DNA from: an uncultured Lachnospiraceae bacterium
Lineage (GTDB): Bacteria > Bacillota > Clostridia > Lachnospirales > Lachnospiraceae
Direction of reading: 5' to 3'
Assembly: GCA_900544685.1 (NCBI GenBank)
Contig: UQWA01000030.1
Location: 1-35,612, forward strand
Length of the DNA stretch: 35,612 bases
Part shown: one piece after another, positions 16,270 through 24,557 of the stretch
How positions within the stretch are numbered: position 1 is the first letter of the stretch
Layout: each line of letters opens with the position of its first letter
Program-made: the position numbers and the translations under genes
Notes under the pieces: model-generated
Databases searched by the model: none
Told to the model about the DNA's origin: nothing
Seen by the model: only the letters and a program-made list of their open reading frames with translations

Positions 16270-17493
16270 TTATTTATCATCTGCTGCCATAACGCCTGGG
16301 AGTGCTTTTCCTTCCAGGAATTCCAGAGAAGCTCCACCACCTGTGGAGATATGGCTCATCTTATCACCAAATCCAAGCTGGTTTACAGCTGCTGCAGAGT
16401 CACCACCACCGATAATGGTTGTAGCATCTGTATCAGCCAGTGCTTTCGCAACTGCGATCGTACCTTTTGCAAGAATAGGATTCTCGAATACACCCATAGG
16501 TCCGTTCCATACAACAGTCTTAGCTGTCTTCACAGCATCTGCATACAGAGCCTGTGTCTTAGGTCCGATATCCATACCCATCTTGTCAGCCGGAATCTTG
16601 TCAGAATCTACTACTTCTGTAGCAATCTCAGCATCAATTGGGTTCGGGAATTCACTTGTGCATACAGTATCGATTGGCAGAAGAAGTTTTTTACCAAGCT
16701 TTTCTGCTTTTTCCATCATTTCCTTGCAGTAATCAAGTTTGGTCTCATCGCAAAGAGATGTTCCGATTTCATATCCTTTTGCTTTCAGGAATGTGTAAGC
16801 CATACCACCACCAATGATCAGTGTATCGCATTTTTCCAGAAGGTTGGAGATAACGTTCAGCTTATCAGCAACTTTTGCACCACCAAGGATTGCTACAAAA
16901 GGTCTTACCGGATTTTCAACTGCATTACCAAGAAATGCAATTTCTTTTTCCATCAGATATCCAACTGCATTCTCGCCGCCTTTTTCTTTGATGAACTTTG
17001 TAACACCAGCTACAGAAGCATGTGCTCTATGGGAAGATCCAAATGCATCACATACATAGATGTCTGCCAGATCAGCCAGTTCTTTGCTGAATTCTTCACC
17101 ATTCTTGGTCTCTTCTGCTCCACGGAAACGTGTATTCTGAAGAAGAACAACATCTCCTTCTTTCATCTCTTCTACTGCTTTGGTAGCTGCTTCGCCTGTT
17201 ACATTGTAATCAGATACGAATACTACTTCTTTACCAAGCTTTTCAGAAAGTCTCTTTGCTACAGGTGCAAGAGACTCGCCTTCGTTTGGACCATTCTTTA
17301 CTTTACCAAGATGTGAGCAGAGGATTACTTTTGCTCCATCGTTGATCAGCTTGTTAATAGTTGGCAATGCTGCCACGATACGTGTTTCGTCAGTGATCTC
17401 ACCGTTTTTTAAAGGTACGTTGAAATCGCATCTTACCAGCACGCGTTTTCCCTTTGCATTGATATCATCTACTGTTTTTTTACTTAATCCCAT
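16270..17493 (-). CDS. pgk: Phosphoglycerate kinase
   Basis: This 407-residue two-domain enzyme makes ATP from 1,3-bisphosphoglycerate in glycolysis. The signature RVLVRCDFNVPLKNGEITDETRI is at the N-terminus. SHLGKVKN, VLLQNTRFRGAEE and FGSSHRAHAS give the substrate site. GGAKVADK and GGGDSAAAV mark the nucleotide-binding domain. The start at 17493 is chosen because GGAGG precedes it and the protein family starts at this point. It lies between gapA and tpiA. A terminator separates it from gapA, so it is either read through from the gapA promoter or has a promoter I could not recognise. Confidence 0.97.
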   Translation of the reverse strand: MGLSKKTVDDINAKGKRVLVRCDFNVPLKNGEITDETRIVAALPTINKLINDGAKVILCSHLGKVKNGPNEGESLAPVAKRLSEKLGKEVVFVSDYNVTGEAATKAVEEMKEGDVVLLQNTRFRGAEETKNGEEFSKELADLADIYVCDAFGSSHRAHASVAGVTKFIKEKGGENAVGYLMEKEIAFLGNAVENPVRPFVAILGGAKVADKLNVISNLLEKCDTLIIGGGMAYTFLKAKGYEIGTSLCDETKLDYCKEMMEKAEKLGKKLLLPIDTVCTSEFPNPIDAEIATEVVDSDKIPADKMGMDIGPKTQALYADAVKTAKTVVWNGPMGVFENPILAKGTIAVAKALADTDATTIIGGGDSAAAVNQLGFGDKMSHISTGGGASLEFLEGKALPGVMAADDK

Positions 17494-17539
17494 TGTTATA
17501 ACCTCCATGTCACAGGATACTGTCCCTGAAAATTCAAGA

Positions 17540-17580
17540 TAAAAAGATGAGGCCCGGTCCAATATAAGACCGGACCTCTG
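17540..17580 (-). terminator. Terminator between gapA and pgk
   Basis: AGAGGTCCGGTC and GACCGGGCCTC (minus sense, within 17549-17579) pair around an eight-base loop with one mismatch, followed by ATCTTTTTATC. It should make gapA transcripts more abundant than pgk-tpiA. Confidence 0.75.
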
Positions 17581-17597
17581 ATAGGTCTTGATAATAC

Positions 17598-18611
17598 TTA
17601 TGCTAATTCGCTGAAGTATTTGATTGTACGAACCATCTGGCTTACGTAGCTGTTTTCATTGTCATACCAAGAAACAACCTGTACCTGAGATGTTCCATCT
17701 TCAAGGTTAACTACCATTGTCTGTGTAGCATCGAACAGAGAACCGAATCTCATACCAACGATATCGCTGGATACGATCTCATCTGTGTTGTAACCGAAAG
17801 ATTCTGTAGCTGCTGCTTTCATAGCTGCATTGATTTCGTCTACAGTAGCTTTTCCTTTTACTACTGCGTTCAGGATTGTTGTAGATCCTGTAGGGGTCGG
17901 TACACGCTGAGCAGCACCGATCAGTTTACCGTTCAGTTCTGGAATAACCAGACCGATTGCTTTTGCAGCACCTGTGCTGTTAGGAACGATGTTGATTGCA
18001 CCTGCACGAGATCTTCTCAGGTCACCCTTTCTCTGTGGTCCGTCAAGGATCATCTGGTCACCTGTGTAAGCGTGGATTGTGCACATAATACCGGACTGAA
18101 TTGGCATATAGTCGTTAAGAGCTTTCGCCATAGGAGCCAGGCAGTTTGTTGTACAAGAAGCTGCAGAAATTACTGTATCTTCTGGTTTCAGTGTTTCATG
18201 GTTTACATTGTAAACGATAGTAGGAAGATCGTTTCCTGCTGGAGCAGAGATAACAACTTTACGAGCACCAGCTTTGATGTGTGCTTCTGCTTTTGCTTTG
18301 GATGTATAGAATCCTGTACATTCCAGAACTACGTCTACACCAATCTCTCCCCATGGAAGGTTAGCAGCATCTGCTTCTTTGTAGATCTTGATTTCTTTTC
18401 CATCAACTGTGATAGAATCTTCGCCTGCTGTTACTGTATCAGCCAGAGCATATTTACCCTGTGATGAATCATATTTTAACAGGTGTGCAAGCATTTTAGG
18501 GCTTGTTAAATCGTTGATTGCTACTACTTCATAACCTTCTGCACCAAACATCTGTCTGAATGCAAGACGACCGATACGGCCAAATCCATTGATCGCTACT
18601 TTTACTGCCAT
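17598..18611 (-). CDS. gapA: Glyceraldehyde-3-phosphate dehydrogenase, type I
   Basis: This 337-residue NAD-dependent enzyme oxidises and phosphorylates glyceraldehyde 3-phosphate. The Rossmann motif INGFGRIGRLAFR is at the N-terminus. The catalytic cysteine is C153 in SAASCTTNCLAP, and its base is H180. WYDNENSYVSQMV is the usual C-terminal signature. The start at 18611 is chosen because AGGAGG lies directly upstream; the 43 in-frame codons before it overlap the promoter and leader hairpin. It is the first gene of gapA-pgk-tpiA. Confidence 0.97.
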   Translation of the reverse strand: MAVKVAINGFGRIGRLAFRQMFGAEGYEVVAINDLTSPKMLAHLLKYDSSQGKYALADTVTAGEDSITVDGKEIKIYKEADAANLPWGEIGVDVVLECTGFYTSKAKAEAHIKAGARKVVISAPAGNDLPTIVYNVNHETLKPEDTVISAASCTTNCLAPMAKALNDYMPIQSGIMCTIHAYTGDQMILDGPQRKGDLRRSRAGAINIVPNSTGAAKAIGLVIPELNGKLIGAAQRVPTPTGSTTILNAVVKGKATVDEINAAMKAAATESFGYNTDEIVSSDIVGMRFGSLFDATQTMVVNLEDGTSQVQVVSWYDNENSYVSQMVRTIKYFSELA

Positions 18612-18663
18612 AATCGTAATTCCTCCTGAGAATTTTAAAAATTTTATCTGACATTGCAGATTA

Positions 18664-18689
18664 TTGATGTTCTTTTTCATGAACATCAA
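18664..18689 (-). promoter_or_regulatory. Hairpin/operator at the 5' end of the gapA transcript
   Basis: TTGATGTTC (18664-18672) and GAACATCAA (18681-18689) are a perfect nine-base inverted repeat with an eight-base spacer. It lies a few bases after the predicted start point (near 18693). It is either a 5' RNA-stabilising hairpin or the operator of a regulator of glycolysis. Confidence 0.55.
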
Positions 18690-18699
18690 CCCACTTGTT

Positions 18700-18728
18700 A
18701 TTCTACTCAATTTGTTCAAAAAATTCAA
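18700..18728 (-). promoter_or_regulatory. Predicted sigma-A promoter of gapA
   Basis: In the minus sense, TTGAAT (18723-18728), exactly 17 bases, then TAGAAT (18700-18705). The predicted leader is about 80 bases and starts with the inverted repeat at 18664-18689. Confidence 0.6.
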
Positions 18729-18770
18729 GGTATTTTTCATGTTTTTGGTTTGATTTGGAAATATGTATAT

Positions 18771-18799
18771 TTGACATCCTATATTTTTTCTTCTATTAT
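18771..18799 (+). promoter_or_regulatory. Predicted sigma-A promoter of the HisJ-like gene
   Basis: A consensus TTGACA (18771-18776), 17 bases, and TATTAT (18794-18799) stand divergent from the gapA promoter. The leader would be about 90 bases. I see no recognisable riboswitch or leader peptide in it. Confidence 0.65.
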
Positions 18800-18897
18800 A
18801 AGAAATGACAAATTATAAACGGACAATGAGCCGGTTCAACACGACTGTGTCTTTTTGTTCTTTCTCAAAAACATCATTTTAAAGGAGTGAGCCTGCC

Positions 18898-19704
18898 ATG
18901 AAAAGCGATTTTCATATGCATTCGTCTTTTTCCGGGGATTCTGATACACCAATGCTGGATATGATTGAATATGCCATTGCCCTCGGTCTGGAGACCATCT
19001 GCTTTACCGAGCACTATGATGAAGATTATCCAGAAGGGGAAGATGACTTTTCGCTGGATACTTCTGCCTATTACACAACACTTTGTATTTTAAAAGAACA
19101 ATATGCTTCAAAAATTAATATTCGTTTCGGTGTGGAACTCGGCATGCAGCCACATCTCGTGGCATTGTATACAAAATATGTGCAATCCTGGCCATTTGAT
19201 TTCGTAATCGCATCCCAGCATGTACTGGATCATGCAGATCCTTATTATCCGTCTTTCTGGAACGGCAAAAAGCCTTCCGATGTGATCTGCAGCTACTTTG
19301 AAGAAACACTGAAGAATCTGCAGCTTATGAAAGAATATGATACGCTGGCACATCTGGATTATATCGTCCGTTATGCCGGGTCTGGACATACTTCCTATCA
19401 TTACGATGAATACGCGGATGTAATAGATCCCATCTTACGTTATCTGATTGAGCATGGCAAATGCCTGGAAGTCAACACTGCCGGATTCAAATATGAACTG
19501 GATCATCCTAATCCATGCGAGGAAGTCCTGAAAAGATACCGAGATCTGGGCGGTGAACTGATCACCATTGGATCTGACGGACACAAACCAAAACATCTTG
19601 CATATGATTTTAACCGGCTTCAGTCCCTGCTCACTGATATCGGTTTCCAATACTATTGTATCTTCCAGAACCGGAAACCTGAGTTTCTCAGATTATCTAT
19701 GTAG
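18898..19704 (+). CDS. hisJ: Histidinol-phosphatase of the PHP family (HisJ/HisK-like)
   Basis: This 268-residue PHP metallo-phosphatase is predicted to remove phosphate from histidinol phosphate, the penultimate step of histidine synthesis. The metal motifs are DFHMHSSFSGD at the N-terminus, FTEHYDED, FGVELGMQPH, ASQHVLDHADPYY, LAHLDYIVRY and ITIGSDGHKPKHL. These match the HisJ branch. It is alone rather than in a his operon, so the exact substrate remains an inference. AAAGGAG precedes the ATG. It converges on mnmA with a shared terminator. Confidence 0.87.
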   Translation: MKSDFHMHSSFSGDSDTPMLDMIEYAIALGLETICFTEHYDEDYPEGEDDFSLDTSAYYTTLCILKEQYASKINIRFGVELGMQPHLVALYTKYVQSWPFDFVIASQHVLDHADPYYPSFWNGKKPSDVICSYFEETLKNLQLMKEYDTLAHLDYIVRYAGSGHTSYHYDEYADVIDPILRYLIEHGKCLEVNTAGFKYELDHPNPCEEVLKRYRDLGGELITIGSDGHKPKHLAYDFNRLQSLLTDIGFQYYCIFQNRKPEFLRLSM

Positions 19705-19712
19705 ATCTGTAC

Positions 19713-19762
19713 AAAAAGAGGAAAAGAGCTTTTGCGTATCTGCATTCTCTTTCCCTCTTTGA
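19713..19762. terminator. Bidirectional terminator between the HisJ-like gene and mnmA
   Basis: AAAGAGGAAAAGAG (19715-19728) and CTCTTTCCCTCTTT (19747-19760) pair with one mismatch. The minus-strand exit is TTTTTGT; the plus-strand exit is weaker. Confidence 0.65.
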
Positions 19763-19764
19763 TT

Positions 19765-20844
19765 CTATCTTGAACTTTTTATGGTTCCGCCCCCCAGTAC
19801 ATTTTCACCGTCGTAAAAGACGACTGCCTGTCCCGGTGTCATGGCACGCTGTGGATCGTCAAAGACACATTCTAGCTCATCTTCTCCGATTCTGCGTATC
19901 ACAGCCGATGCTCCCTTGTGATTATAACGAATCTTGGCAATCACTCGCTTTTCACCTTCAATATCTGCTACAGACATAAAATTAATATGATCCGCATACA
20001 GGACAGTATGCATCAGATCCTGATTCTCTCCAATCACGACTTCATTGGTATCTGTTCTCAGGTCTGTAACAAATACCCGGTGTCCCATAGGCAGTTCCAG
20101 CCCACGTCTCTGACCAATGGTATAATGAGTAATTCCCTTATGGCGTCCGATAACTTTTCCGTCTCTGGTCACGAAATTACCTTCTGGTACCTTTTTACCG
20201 GTATATTCTTCCAGAAAAGAAGCATAATCCCCATCCTTTACAAAACAGATATCCTGGCTGTCCGGCTTGTGTGCCACACGTAGTCCAATGTCTGATGCTA
20301 TCTTCCTGATCTCGTCCTTGGAATATTCTCCTACTGGCATCAGTGTACGCTTTAGCTGCTCCTGTGTCAGATTATACAGTGCATAGGTCTGATCCTTAGA
20401 TGCTGTCACAGAATTACATATGGTATATCGCCCGTTATCCAACTGACGGATTCTGGCGTAATGACCGGTTGCAATATAATCTGCTCCGATATCCAGGCTT
20501 CGCTTCAACAGAGACTCCCATTTTACATAACGGTTACAGGCAATGCATGGATTCGGTGTTCTTCCACACAGATATTCTCCGGCGAAATAATCCATCACTT
20601 TGTCTCTAAACTCAGCTTTGAAATTCATAACATAATATGGGATACCAAGATCATGTGCCACTCTTCTGGCATCTTCTACAGCACTGAGTCCACAGCAGCC
20701 ACCGTTCTCCTGCTGCACCGTTTCTTCCTCATCCTGCCAGATCTGCATGGTAACACCCACCACATCATATCCCCGCTGCTTCAAAAGATAGGCAGCAACT
20801 GAGGAATCCACTCCTCCTGACATTCCAACTACTACTTTTCTCAT
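19765..20844 (-). CDS. mnmA: tRNA-specific 2-thiouridylase MnmA
   Basis: This 359-residue enzyme thiolates U34 in the anticodon of Lys, Glu and Gln tRNAs, using sulfur from the cysteine desulfurase. The ATP PP-loop motif GMSGGVDSS is at residues 7-15. The two catalytic cysteines are C103 (NPCIACNRYVKW) and C200 (DSQDICFVKDGD). TIGQRRGLELP and VFYDGENVLGGG mark the C-terminal domain. It starts nine bases after iscU in the iscR-iscS-iscU-mnmA operon, next to its sulfur donor. Confidence 0.96.
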   Translation of the reverse strand: MRKVVVGMSGGVDSSVAAYLLKQRGYDVVGVTMQIWQDEEETVQQENGGCCGLSAVEDARRVAHDLGIPYYVMNFKAEFRDKVMDYFAGEYLCGRTPNPCIACNRYVKWESLLKRSLDIGADYIATGHYARIRQLDNGRYTICNSVTASKDQTYALYNLTQEQLKRTLMPVGEYSKDEIRKIASDIGLRVAHKPDSQDICFVKDGDYASFLEEYTGKKVPEGNFVTRDGKVIGRHKGITHYTIGQRRGLELPMGHRVFVTDLRTDTNEVVIGENQDLMHTVLYADHINFMSVADIEGEKRVIAKIRYNHKGASAVIRRIGEDELECVFDDPQRAMTPGQAVVFYDGENVLGGGTIKSSR

Positions 20845-20853
20845 AACCGATTC

Positions 20854-21291
20854 CTAGTATTCGTCCTCTTCTTCGCCTTCACTGATATCATTCTTTGGTT
20901 TGGAGAGTCCTTCGATCTTAATGTGATGTTTCTCAGCATAGTCCCAGAGTGCTGCATGAATTGCTTCCTCTGCCAGCAGTGAACAATGTACCTTTACTGG
21001 CGGCAGTCCATCCAGAGCTTCCATAACTGCTTTGTTGGTTACTTCCAGCGCCTGCTGAATCGTTTTTCCCTTTACCAGTTCTGTTGCCATACTGCTGGTT
21101 GCTACTGCTGCGCCACAGCCAAAGGTCTTGAATTTGCAGTCCTGAATGATTCCGTTATCATCGATATCCAGATACATTCTCATGATATCCCCACATTTTG
21201 CATTACCAACAGTACCTACACCGCTGGCATTTTCGATTTCTCCTACATTTCTTGGATGCTGAAAATGATCCATAACTTTTTCACTGTACAT
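20854..21291 (-). CDS. iscU: Iron-sulfur cluster scaffold protein IscU/NifU
   Basis: This 145-residue scaffold assembles iron-sulfur clusters with sulfur delivered by IscS. The cluster ligands are C33 (GNAKCGD, with D35), C59 (TFGCGAAVATSSMATE) and C103 (VHCSLLAEEAI). The acidic tail (SEGEEEDEY) is longer than in Escherichia coli IscU. GGAGGAATATAG precedes the ATG. The gene follows iscS after a 77-base gap with no clear terminator and is followed closely by mnmA. Confidence 0.96.
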   Translation of the reverse strand: MYSEKVMDHFQHPRNVGEIENASGVGTVGNAKCGDIMRMYLDIDDNGIIQDCKFKTFGCGAAVATSSMATELVKGKTIQQALEVTNKAVMEALDGLPPVKVHCSLLAEEAIHAALWDYAEKHHIKIEGLSKPKNDISEGEEEDEY

Positions 21292-21368
21292 TCTATATTC
21301 CTCCAGTATATTTCATTTCTGAACAATTACTATTTCTGTTCTGAATCCGGTGTCCCGGTACATGCTTC

Positions 21369-22553
21369 TCAGCCTTTTGATTTTTTTACAAAATCTTCAT
21401 ACAGCGGTGACATGCTTCTGAGACGTTCAATAATCTTCGTCAGTTTTTCAATTACAAAATCAATGTCTTCTTTGGTGATTTCTTCACTTAAGGTCAGTCT
21501 CAGGGAACCATGTGCAATCTCATGCGGCAGCCCAATGGCCAGCAGTACATGAGACGGATCCAGAGAACCTGATGTGCAGGCAGATCCGCTGGAACCGCAT
21601 ATACCATCCATGTCCAGCATAATCAGCATAGATTCTCCTTCGATAAACTGGAAACTGAAGTTGGCATTGTTTGGCAGACGGTTGGTTCGATGACCATTCA
21701 GTCTGGTATATGGTATTTCTTTTAAAATACGGTCGATCATGTAATCACGCAATTCGATTTCTTTTGCTGTTCTCTCCTGCATGGTTGCGATAGCTCTCTT
21801 GGTAGCAACGCCAAGACCTACGATACCAGGGATATTCTCTGTACCGGCACGACGTTTTCTCTCCTGTGCCCCACCATGTACGAAGGAACGGATCTTCACC
21901 CCTTTACGGATGTACAGGAAACCAATTCCCTTTGGTCCGTTCAGCTTGTGTCCGCTGGCACTTAACATATCAATATGGCATTCGTCTACATTGATCGGTA
22001 CCTGACCAAATGCCTGAACTGCATCCGTATGGAATAAAATGCCATGTTCTTTTGCAATTGATCCAATCTCTTTGATTGGCTGAATAGTTCCTATCTCATT
22101 GTTTGCAAACATGACAGAGATCAGAATTGTGGTCGGACGGATTGCCTTCTTCAATTCATCCAGCTTGATTACACCGTTTTCATCTACGTCTACATATGTT
22201 ACTTCGAATCCCTGCTTCTCCAGCCATTCACAGGTATGAAGAATAGCATGATGCTCGATCTTGGATGTGATGATATGGTTTCCTTTGCTTTTATATGCTT
22301 CTGCAGTTGCTTTCAGTGCCCAGTTGTCTGATTCTGATCCGCCTGCAGTAAAATAGATCTCTTCTCCTTTTGCTCCAAGAGCTTCTGCGATGATATCTCT
22401 TGCTTCGTTCATTGCATTCTTGGAATGATTGCCCAGATCATAGATCGTAGACGCATTTCCATAATACTCTGTAAAATATGGTAACATTGCATCAACGACT
22501 TCCGGTGCAGTCTTAGTTGTTGCCGCATTATCCAGATAAATTATCTTCTTCAT
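21369..22553 (-). CDS. iscS: Cysteine desulfurase IscS/NifS
   Basis: This 394-residue PLP enzyme takes sulfur from cysteine for iron-sulfur clusters and tRNA thiolation. The PLP lysine is K203 (SASGHKLNGPKGIGF), with H101 and H102 before it, and the catalytic cysteine is C326 on the mobile loop (SGSACTSGSLDPSHVL). The start at 22553 (MKKIIYLDNAATTK) is chosen because GAGGT precedes it. It begins 11 bases after the iscR stop at 22564-22566, so the two are cotranscribed. Confidence 0.97.
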   Translation of the reverse strand: MKKIIYLDNAATTKTAPEVVDAMLPYFTEYYGNASTIYDLGNHSKNAMNEARDIIAEALGAKGEEIYFTAGGSESDNWALKATAEAYKSKGNHIITSKIEHHAILHTCEWLEKQGFEVTYVDVDENGVIKLDELKKAIRPTTILISVMFANNEIGTIQPIKEIGSIAKEHGILFHTDAVQAFGQVPINVDECHIDMLSASGHKLNGPKGIGFLYIRKGVKIRSFVHGGAQERKRRAGTENIPGIVGLGVATKRAIATMQERTAKEIELRDYMIDRILKEIPYTRLNGHRTNRLPNNANFSFQFIEGESMLIMLDMDGICGSSGSACTSGSLDPSHVLLAIGLPHEIAHGSLRLTLSEEITKEDIDFVIEKLTKIIERLRSMSPLYEDFVKKSKG

Positions 22554-22563
22554 GATTCTTACC

Positions 22564-23022
22564 TCAATTCTCACATTTTATGGTAGCATTGCCATTTAGC
22601 TTCTGCGCTTTTCTGCTTTCCTTTACCAGTTGATCCAGTTTGATTTCATCGACTGCCTGGGTGATGCTCTCATTCACTCTCTGCCATACATACTTGGTTA
22701 CACAGAGATCTGCTCCTTCGCAGCCCTTGTTCTCCTGCAGTCCTGGACACTCTACTGCATTCAGATTTCCTTCCAGTGCACGGAGAATATCTCCTACTGA
22801 AATATCTGCTGCATCCTTGGCAAGCCGATATCCGCCCTGTGCGCCTCGCACACTCACGATCAGACCTGCTTTTCTGAGCTTCCCCATGAGCTGCTCCAGG
22901 TAACTTTCGGAAATTCCCTGACGCATGGCAATACAACTGATGGATACTGCCTCTGTATCACAATGCATTGCCAGATCAATCAGCGCGCGCAGCCCATATC
23001 TTCCCTTTGTGGATAGTTTCAT
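22564..23022 (-). CDS. iscR: Rrf2-family iron-sulfur regulator IscR
   Basis: This 152-residue winged-helix regulator senses the iron-sulfur status and normally controls its own operon. MKLSTKGRYGLRALIDLA at the N-terminus and GISESYLEQLMGKLRKAGLIVSVRGAQGGY form the winged helix. C92, C101 and C107 (CPG...GCEGADLC) are the likely [2Fe-2S] ligands. GAGGTG precedes the ATG. It is the first gene of iscR-iscS-iscU-mnmA. A palindrome at the promoter is a likely site of autoregulation. Confidence 0.95.
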   Translation of the reverse strand: MKLSTKGRYGLRALIDLAMHCDTEAVSISCIAMRQGISESYLEQLMGKLRKAGLIVSVRGAQGGYRLAKDAADISVGDILRALEGNLNAVECPGLQENKGCEGADLCVTKYVWQRVNESITQAVDEIKLDQLVKESRKAQKLNGNATIKCEN

Positions 23023-23068
23023 GCTGCCACCTCTTTTGCTTTTTTAATTCCCACTAATTTACTCGGGT

Positions 23069-23083
23069 TTCATCACTGATGAA
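23069..23083. promoter_or_regulatory. Operator-like palindrome of the isc operon
   Basis: TTCATCA-C-TGATGAA is a perfect 15-base palindrome that touches the -10 box and covers the predicted start point of iscR. Its placement fits repression. IscR is the best candidate binder, but this is inference. Confidence 0.5.
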
Positions 23084-23110
23084 TATAACACCTCTTTTTT
23101 GTTCTGTCAA
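23082..23110 (-). promoter_or_regulatory. Sigma-A promoter of the iscR-iscS-iscU-mnmA operon
   Basis: In the minus sense, a perfect TTGACA (23105-23110), 17 bases, then TATATT (23082-23087). This is one of the strongest promoters in the window. Confidence 0.8.
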
Positions 23111-23114
23111 GCAT

Positions 23115-23144
23115 TTGACGTGAATATACTGCTAAAAATACAAT
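23115..23144 (+). promoter_or_regulatory. Predicted promoter of the spoVB-like gene, back to back with the isc promoter
   Basis: TTGACG (23115-23120), 18 bases, then TACAAT (23139-23144). Its -35 is only four bases from the -35 of the divergent isc promoter. The predicted leader is about ten bases. Confidence 0.45.
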
Positions 23145-23159
23145 CTCTGAGGGAACCCC

Positions 23160-24497
23160 ATGCTTCTGAAAAATAAACTTGTCAAAGGGACCTTTATCCT
23201 GACATTTTCCGGTCTTCTGAGCCGCTTTATCGGTTTCTTCTATAGAGTATTCTTATCTAGGGCAATTGGTTCAGAAGGACTTGGTCTCTACCAGCTTGTC
23301 TTCCCCCTCTGTATGCTTGCTTACAGTATCACAGTCTCTGGAATTCAGACTTCCATATCCAGACTGGTTTCTGCCAGATCTGCTCTGTCTGACCAACGAA
23401 GTGCCCACCGTGTTTTGCTTGCCGGAATCCTGCTATCCCTCCTGCTGTCCATCCCCGTATCTGCCTTCCTTTTTTTCTTCTGTCAGCCACTGTCCTCCAT
23501 CGGTCTGAAAGCAGACAAAGCTGCAGATCTTATACGCATTATGGCTTTTGCTATCCCCTTTGGTTCCTTTCATGCATGTGTGGACGGATATTACTTTGGA
23601 TTACAGAAAACAGTGATTCCTGCCCTGCGCCAGCTTCTGGAACAGGGAATCCGCTTTGTGCTGCTCTTTCTCCTGTGTCAGAATCTCTTCTCGCTTAACC
23701 ATGAGGTGTCACCTGTAACAGCTGTTTTTATTCTGGTTGCGGAAGAAACTTTCGCAGCACTTTTTTCTTTTGCAGCATTGTTTTTTCACATTATACTCCC
23801 CTCCCTGCAAAAAAAAACAGGTTTTCCTGCTCTTTCTTCCAGCATGACTCTTCTTACCTGTGAGATTCATGAAATTTGTAAAATGGCTCTCCCGCTTTCT
23901 GGAAATCGTTTTATTGTATGTATCCTGCAAAGCTGTGAAGCCAGTCTTCTGCCGGTTACTTTACAGCTCGCCGGTTATGGATCCGAAAAAGCTTTGAGCA
24001 TTTATGGTATTATAAGTGGAATGGCTCTTCCGATGATTCTATTTCCCACCGCCATTACCACTTCTTTATCTACTATGCTGCTGCCTTCTGTCTCTGCAGC
24101 CATGGCAAATCAGTCAGCTTCACGCGTTCGCAACCTGATCCGGAAAAGCTGTCGCTCCTGTCTGGCTGTTGGAATTCTGTTTTCTATGTTTTTTCTGCTC
24201 TTTGGAAGAACTGCCACAGCTATTCTCTTTCAGAATACACTGGCTGGCTTCTATGTACAGTCCTTTGCATTTGTCTGTCCTTTGCTTTATCTGAATCCGG
24301 TGCTTTTTTCGATTTTAAATGGACTTGGTCAGAGTTCTTCTGTCTTTTTTTATAATCTGTCAGGATTGATCCTGCGTCTGTTGGCTGTACTTCTGGCAGT
24401 ACCTCGTTTTGGTATCACAGGTTACTTTTGCGGTCTTTTTCTCAGCCAGTTTTTCTGCTGTTTTTTATGTATACAACGTATACGCCAGTCTATCTGA
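23160..24497 (+). CDS. spoVB: SpoVB-like polysaccharide/lipid flippase (MOP superfamily)
   Basis: This 445-residue membrane protein with about twelve to fourteen helices belongs to the MOP flippases, in the branch of SpoVB and MurJ-like proteins that move lipid-linked sugar precursors across the membrane. The N-terminus KGTFILTFSGLLSRFIGFFYRVFLSRAIGSEGLGLYQLVFPL is typical of SpoVB, as are VDGYYFGLQKTVIPALRQLLEQGIRF and the helix starting ALPMILFPTAITTSLSTMLLPSVSAAM. In Bacillus SpoVB acts in spore-cortex synthesis. A vegetative role cannot be excluded. GAGGG lies six bases upstream of the ATG. Confidence 0.85.
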   Translation: MLLKNKLVKGTFILTFSGLLSRFIGFFYRVFLSRAIGSEGLGLYQLVFPLCMLAYSITVSGIQTSISRLVSARSALSDQRSAHRVLLAGILLSLLLSIPVSAFLFFFCQPLSSIGLKADKAADLIRIMAFAIPFGSFHACVDGYYFGLQKTVIPALRQLLEQGIRFVLLFLLCQNLFSLNHEVSPVTAVFILVAEETFAALFSFAALFFHIILPSLQKKTGFPALSSSMTLLTCEIHEICKMALPLSGNRFIVCILQSCEASLLPVTLQLAGYGSEKALSIYGIISGMALPMILFPTAITTSLSTMLLPSVSAAMANQSASRVRNLIRKSCRSCLAVGILFSMFFLLFGRTATAILFQNTLAGFYVQSFAFVCPLLYLNPVLFSILNGLGQSSSVFFYNLSGLILRLLAVLLAVPRFGITGYFCGLFLSQFFCCFLCIQRIRQSI

Positions 24498-24510
24498 CTC
24501 TTGTTTGGAA

Positions 24511-24548
24511 AACAATGAACCCGGCAGTTATCTGCCGGGTTCATTGTT
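24511..24548. terminator. Bidirectional terminator between spoVB and the cell-wall-repeat gene
   Basis: A perfect 17-pair stem (24511-24527 with 24532-24548, core ACCCGGCAG/CTGCCGGGT) and a TTAT loop lie between two convergent genes. Flanking A and T runs occur on both sides. Confidence 0.88.
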
Positions 24549-24557
24549 CCTGTGGTT

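Noticed and set aside
16351..17316. Open frame of 321 codons opposite pgk
   Set aside because: It is a by-product of the codon bias of pgk. The translation is rich in Cys, Phe and Ser with no domain, and there is no start signal.
18800..18897. Riboswitch or T-box in the HisJ-like leader
   Set aside because: The roughly 90-base leader shows only a four-pair stem (ACAC-GACT-GTGT) and none of the conserved boxes.
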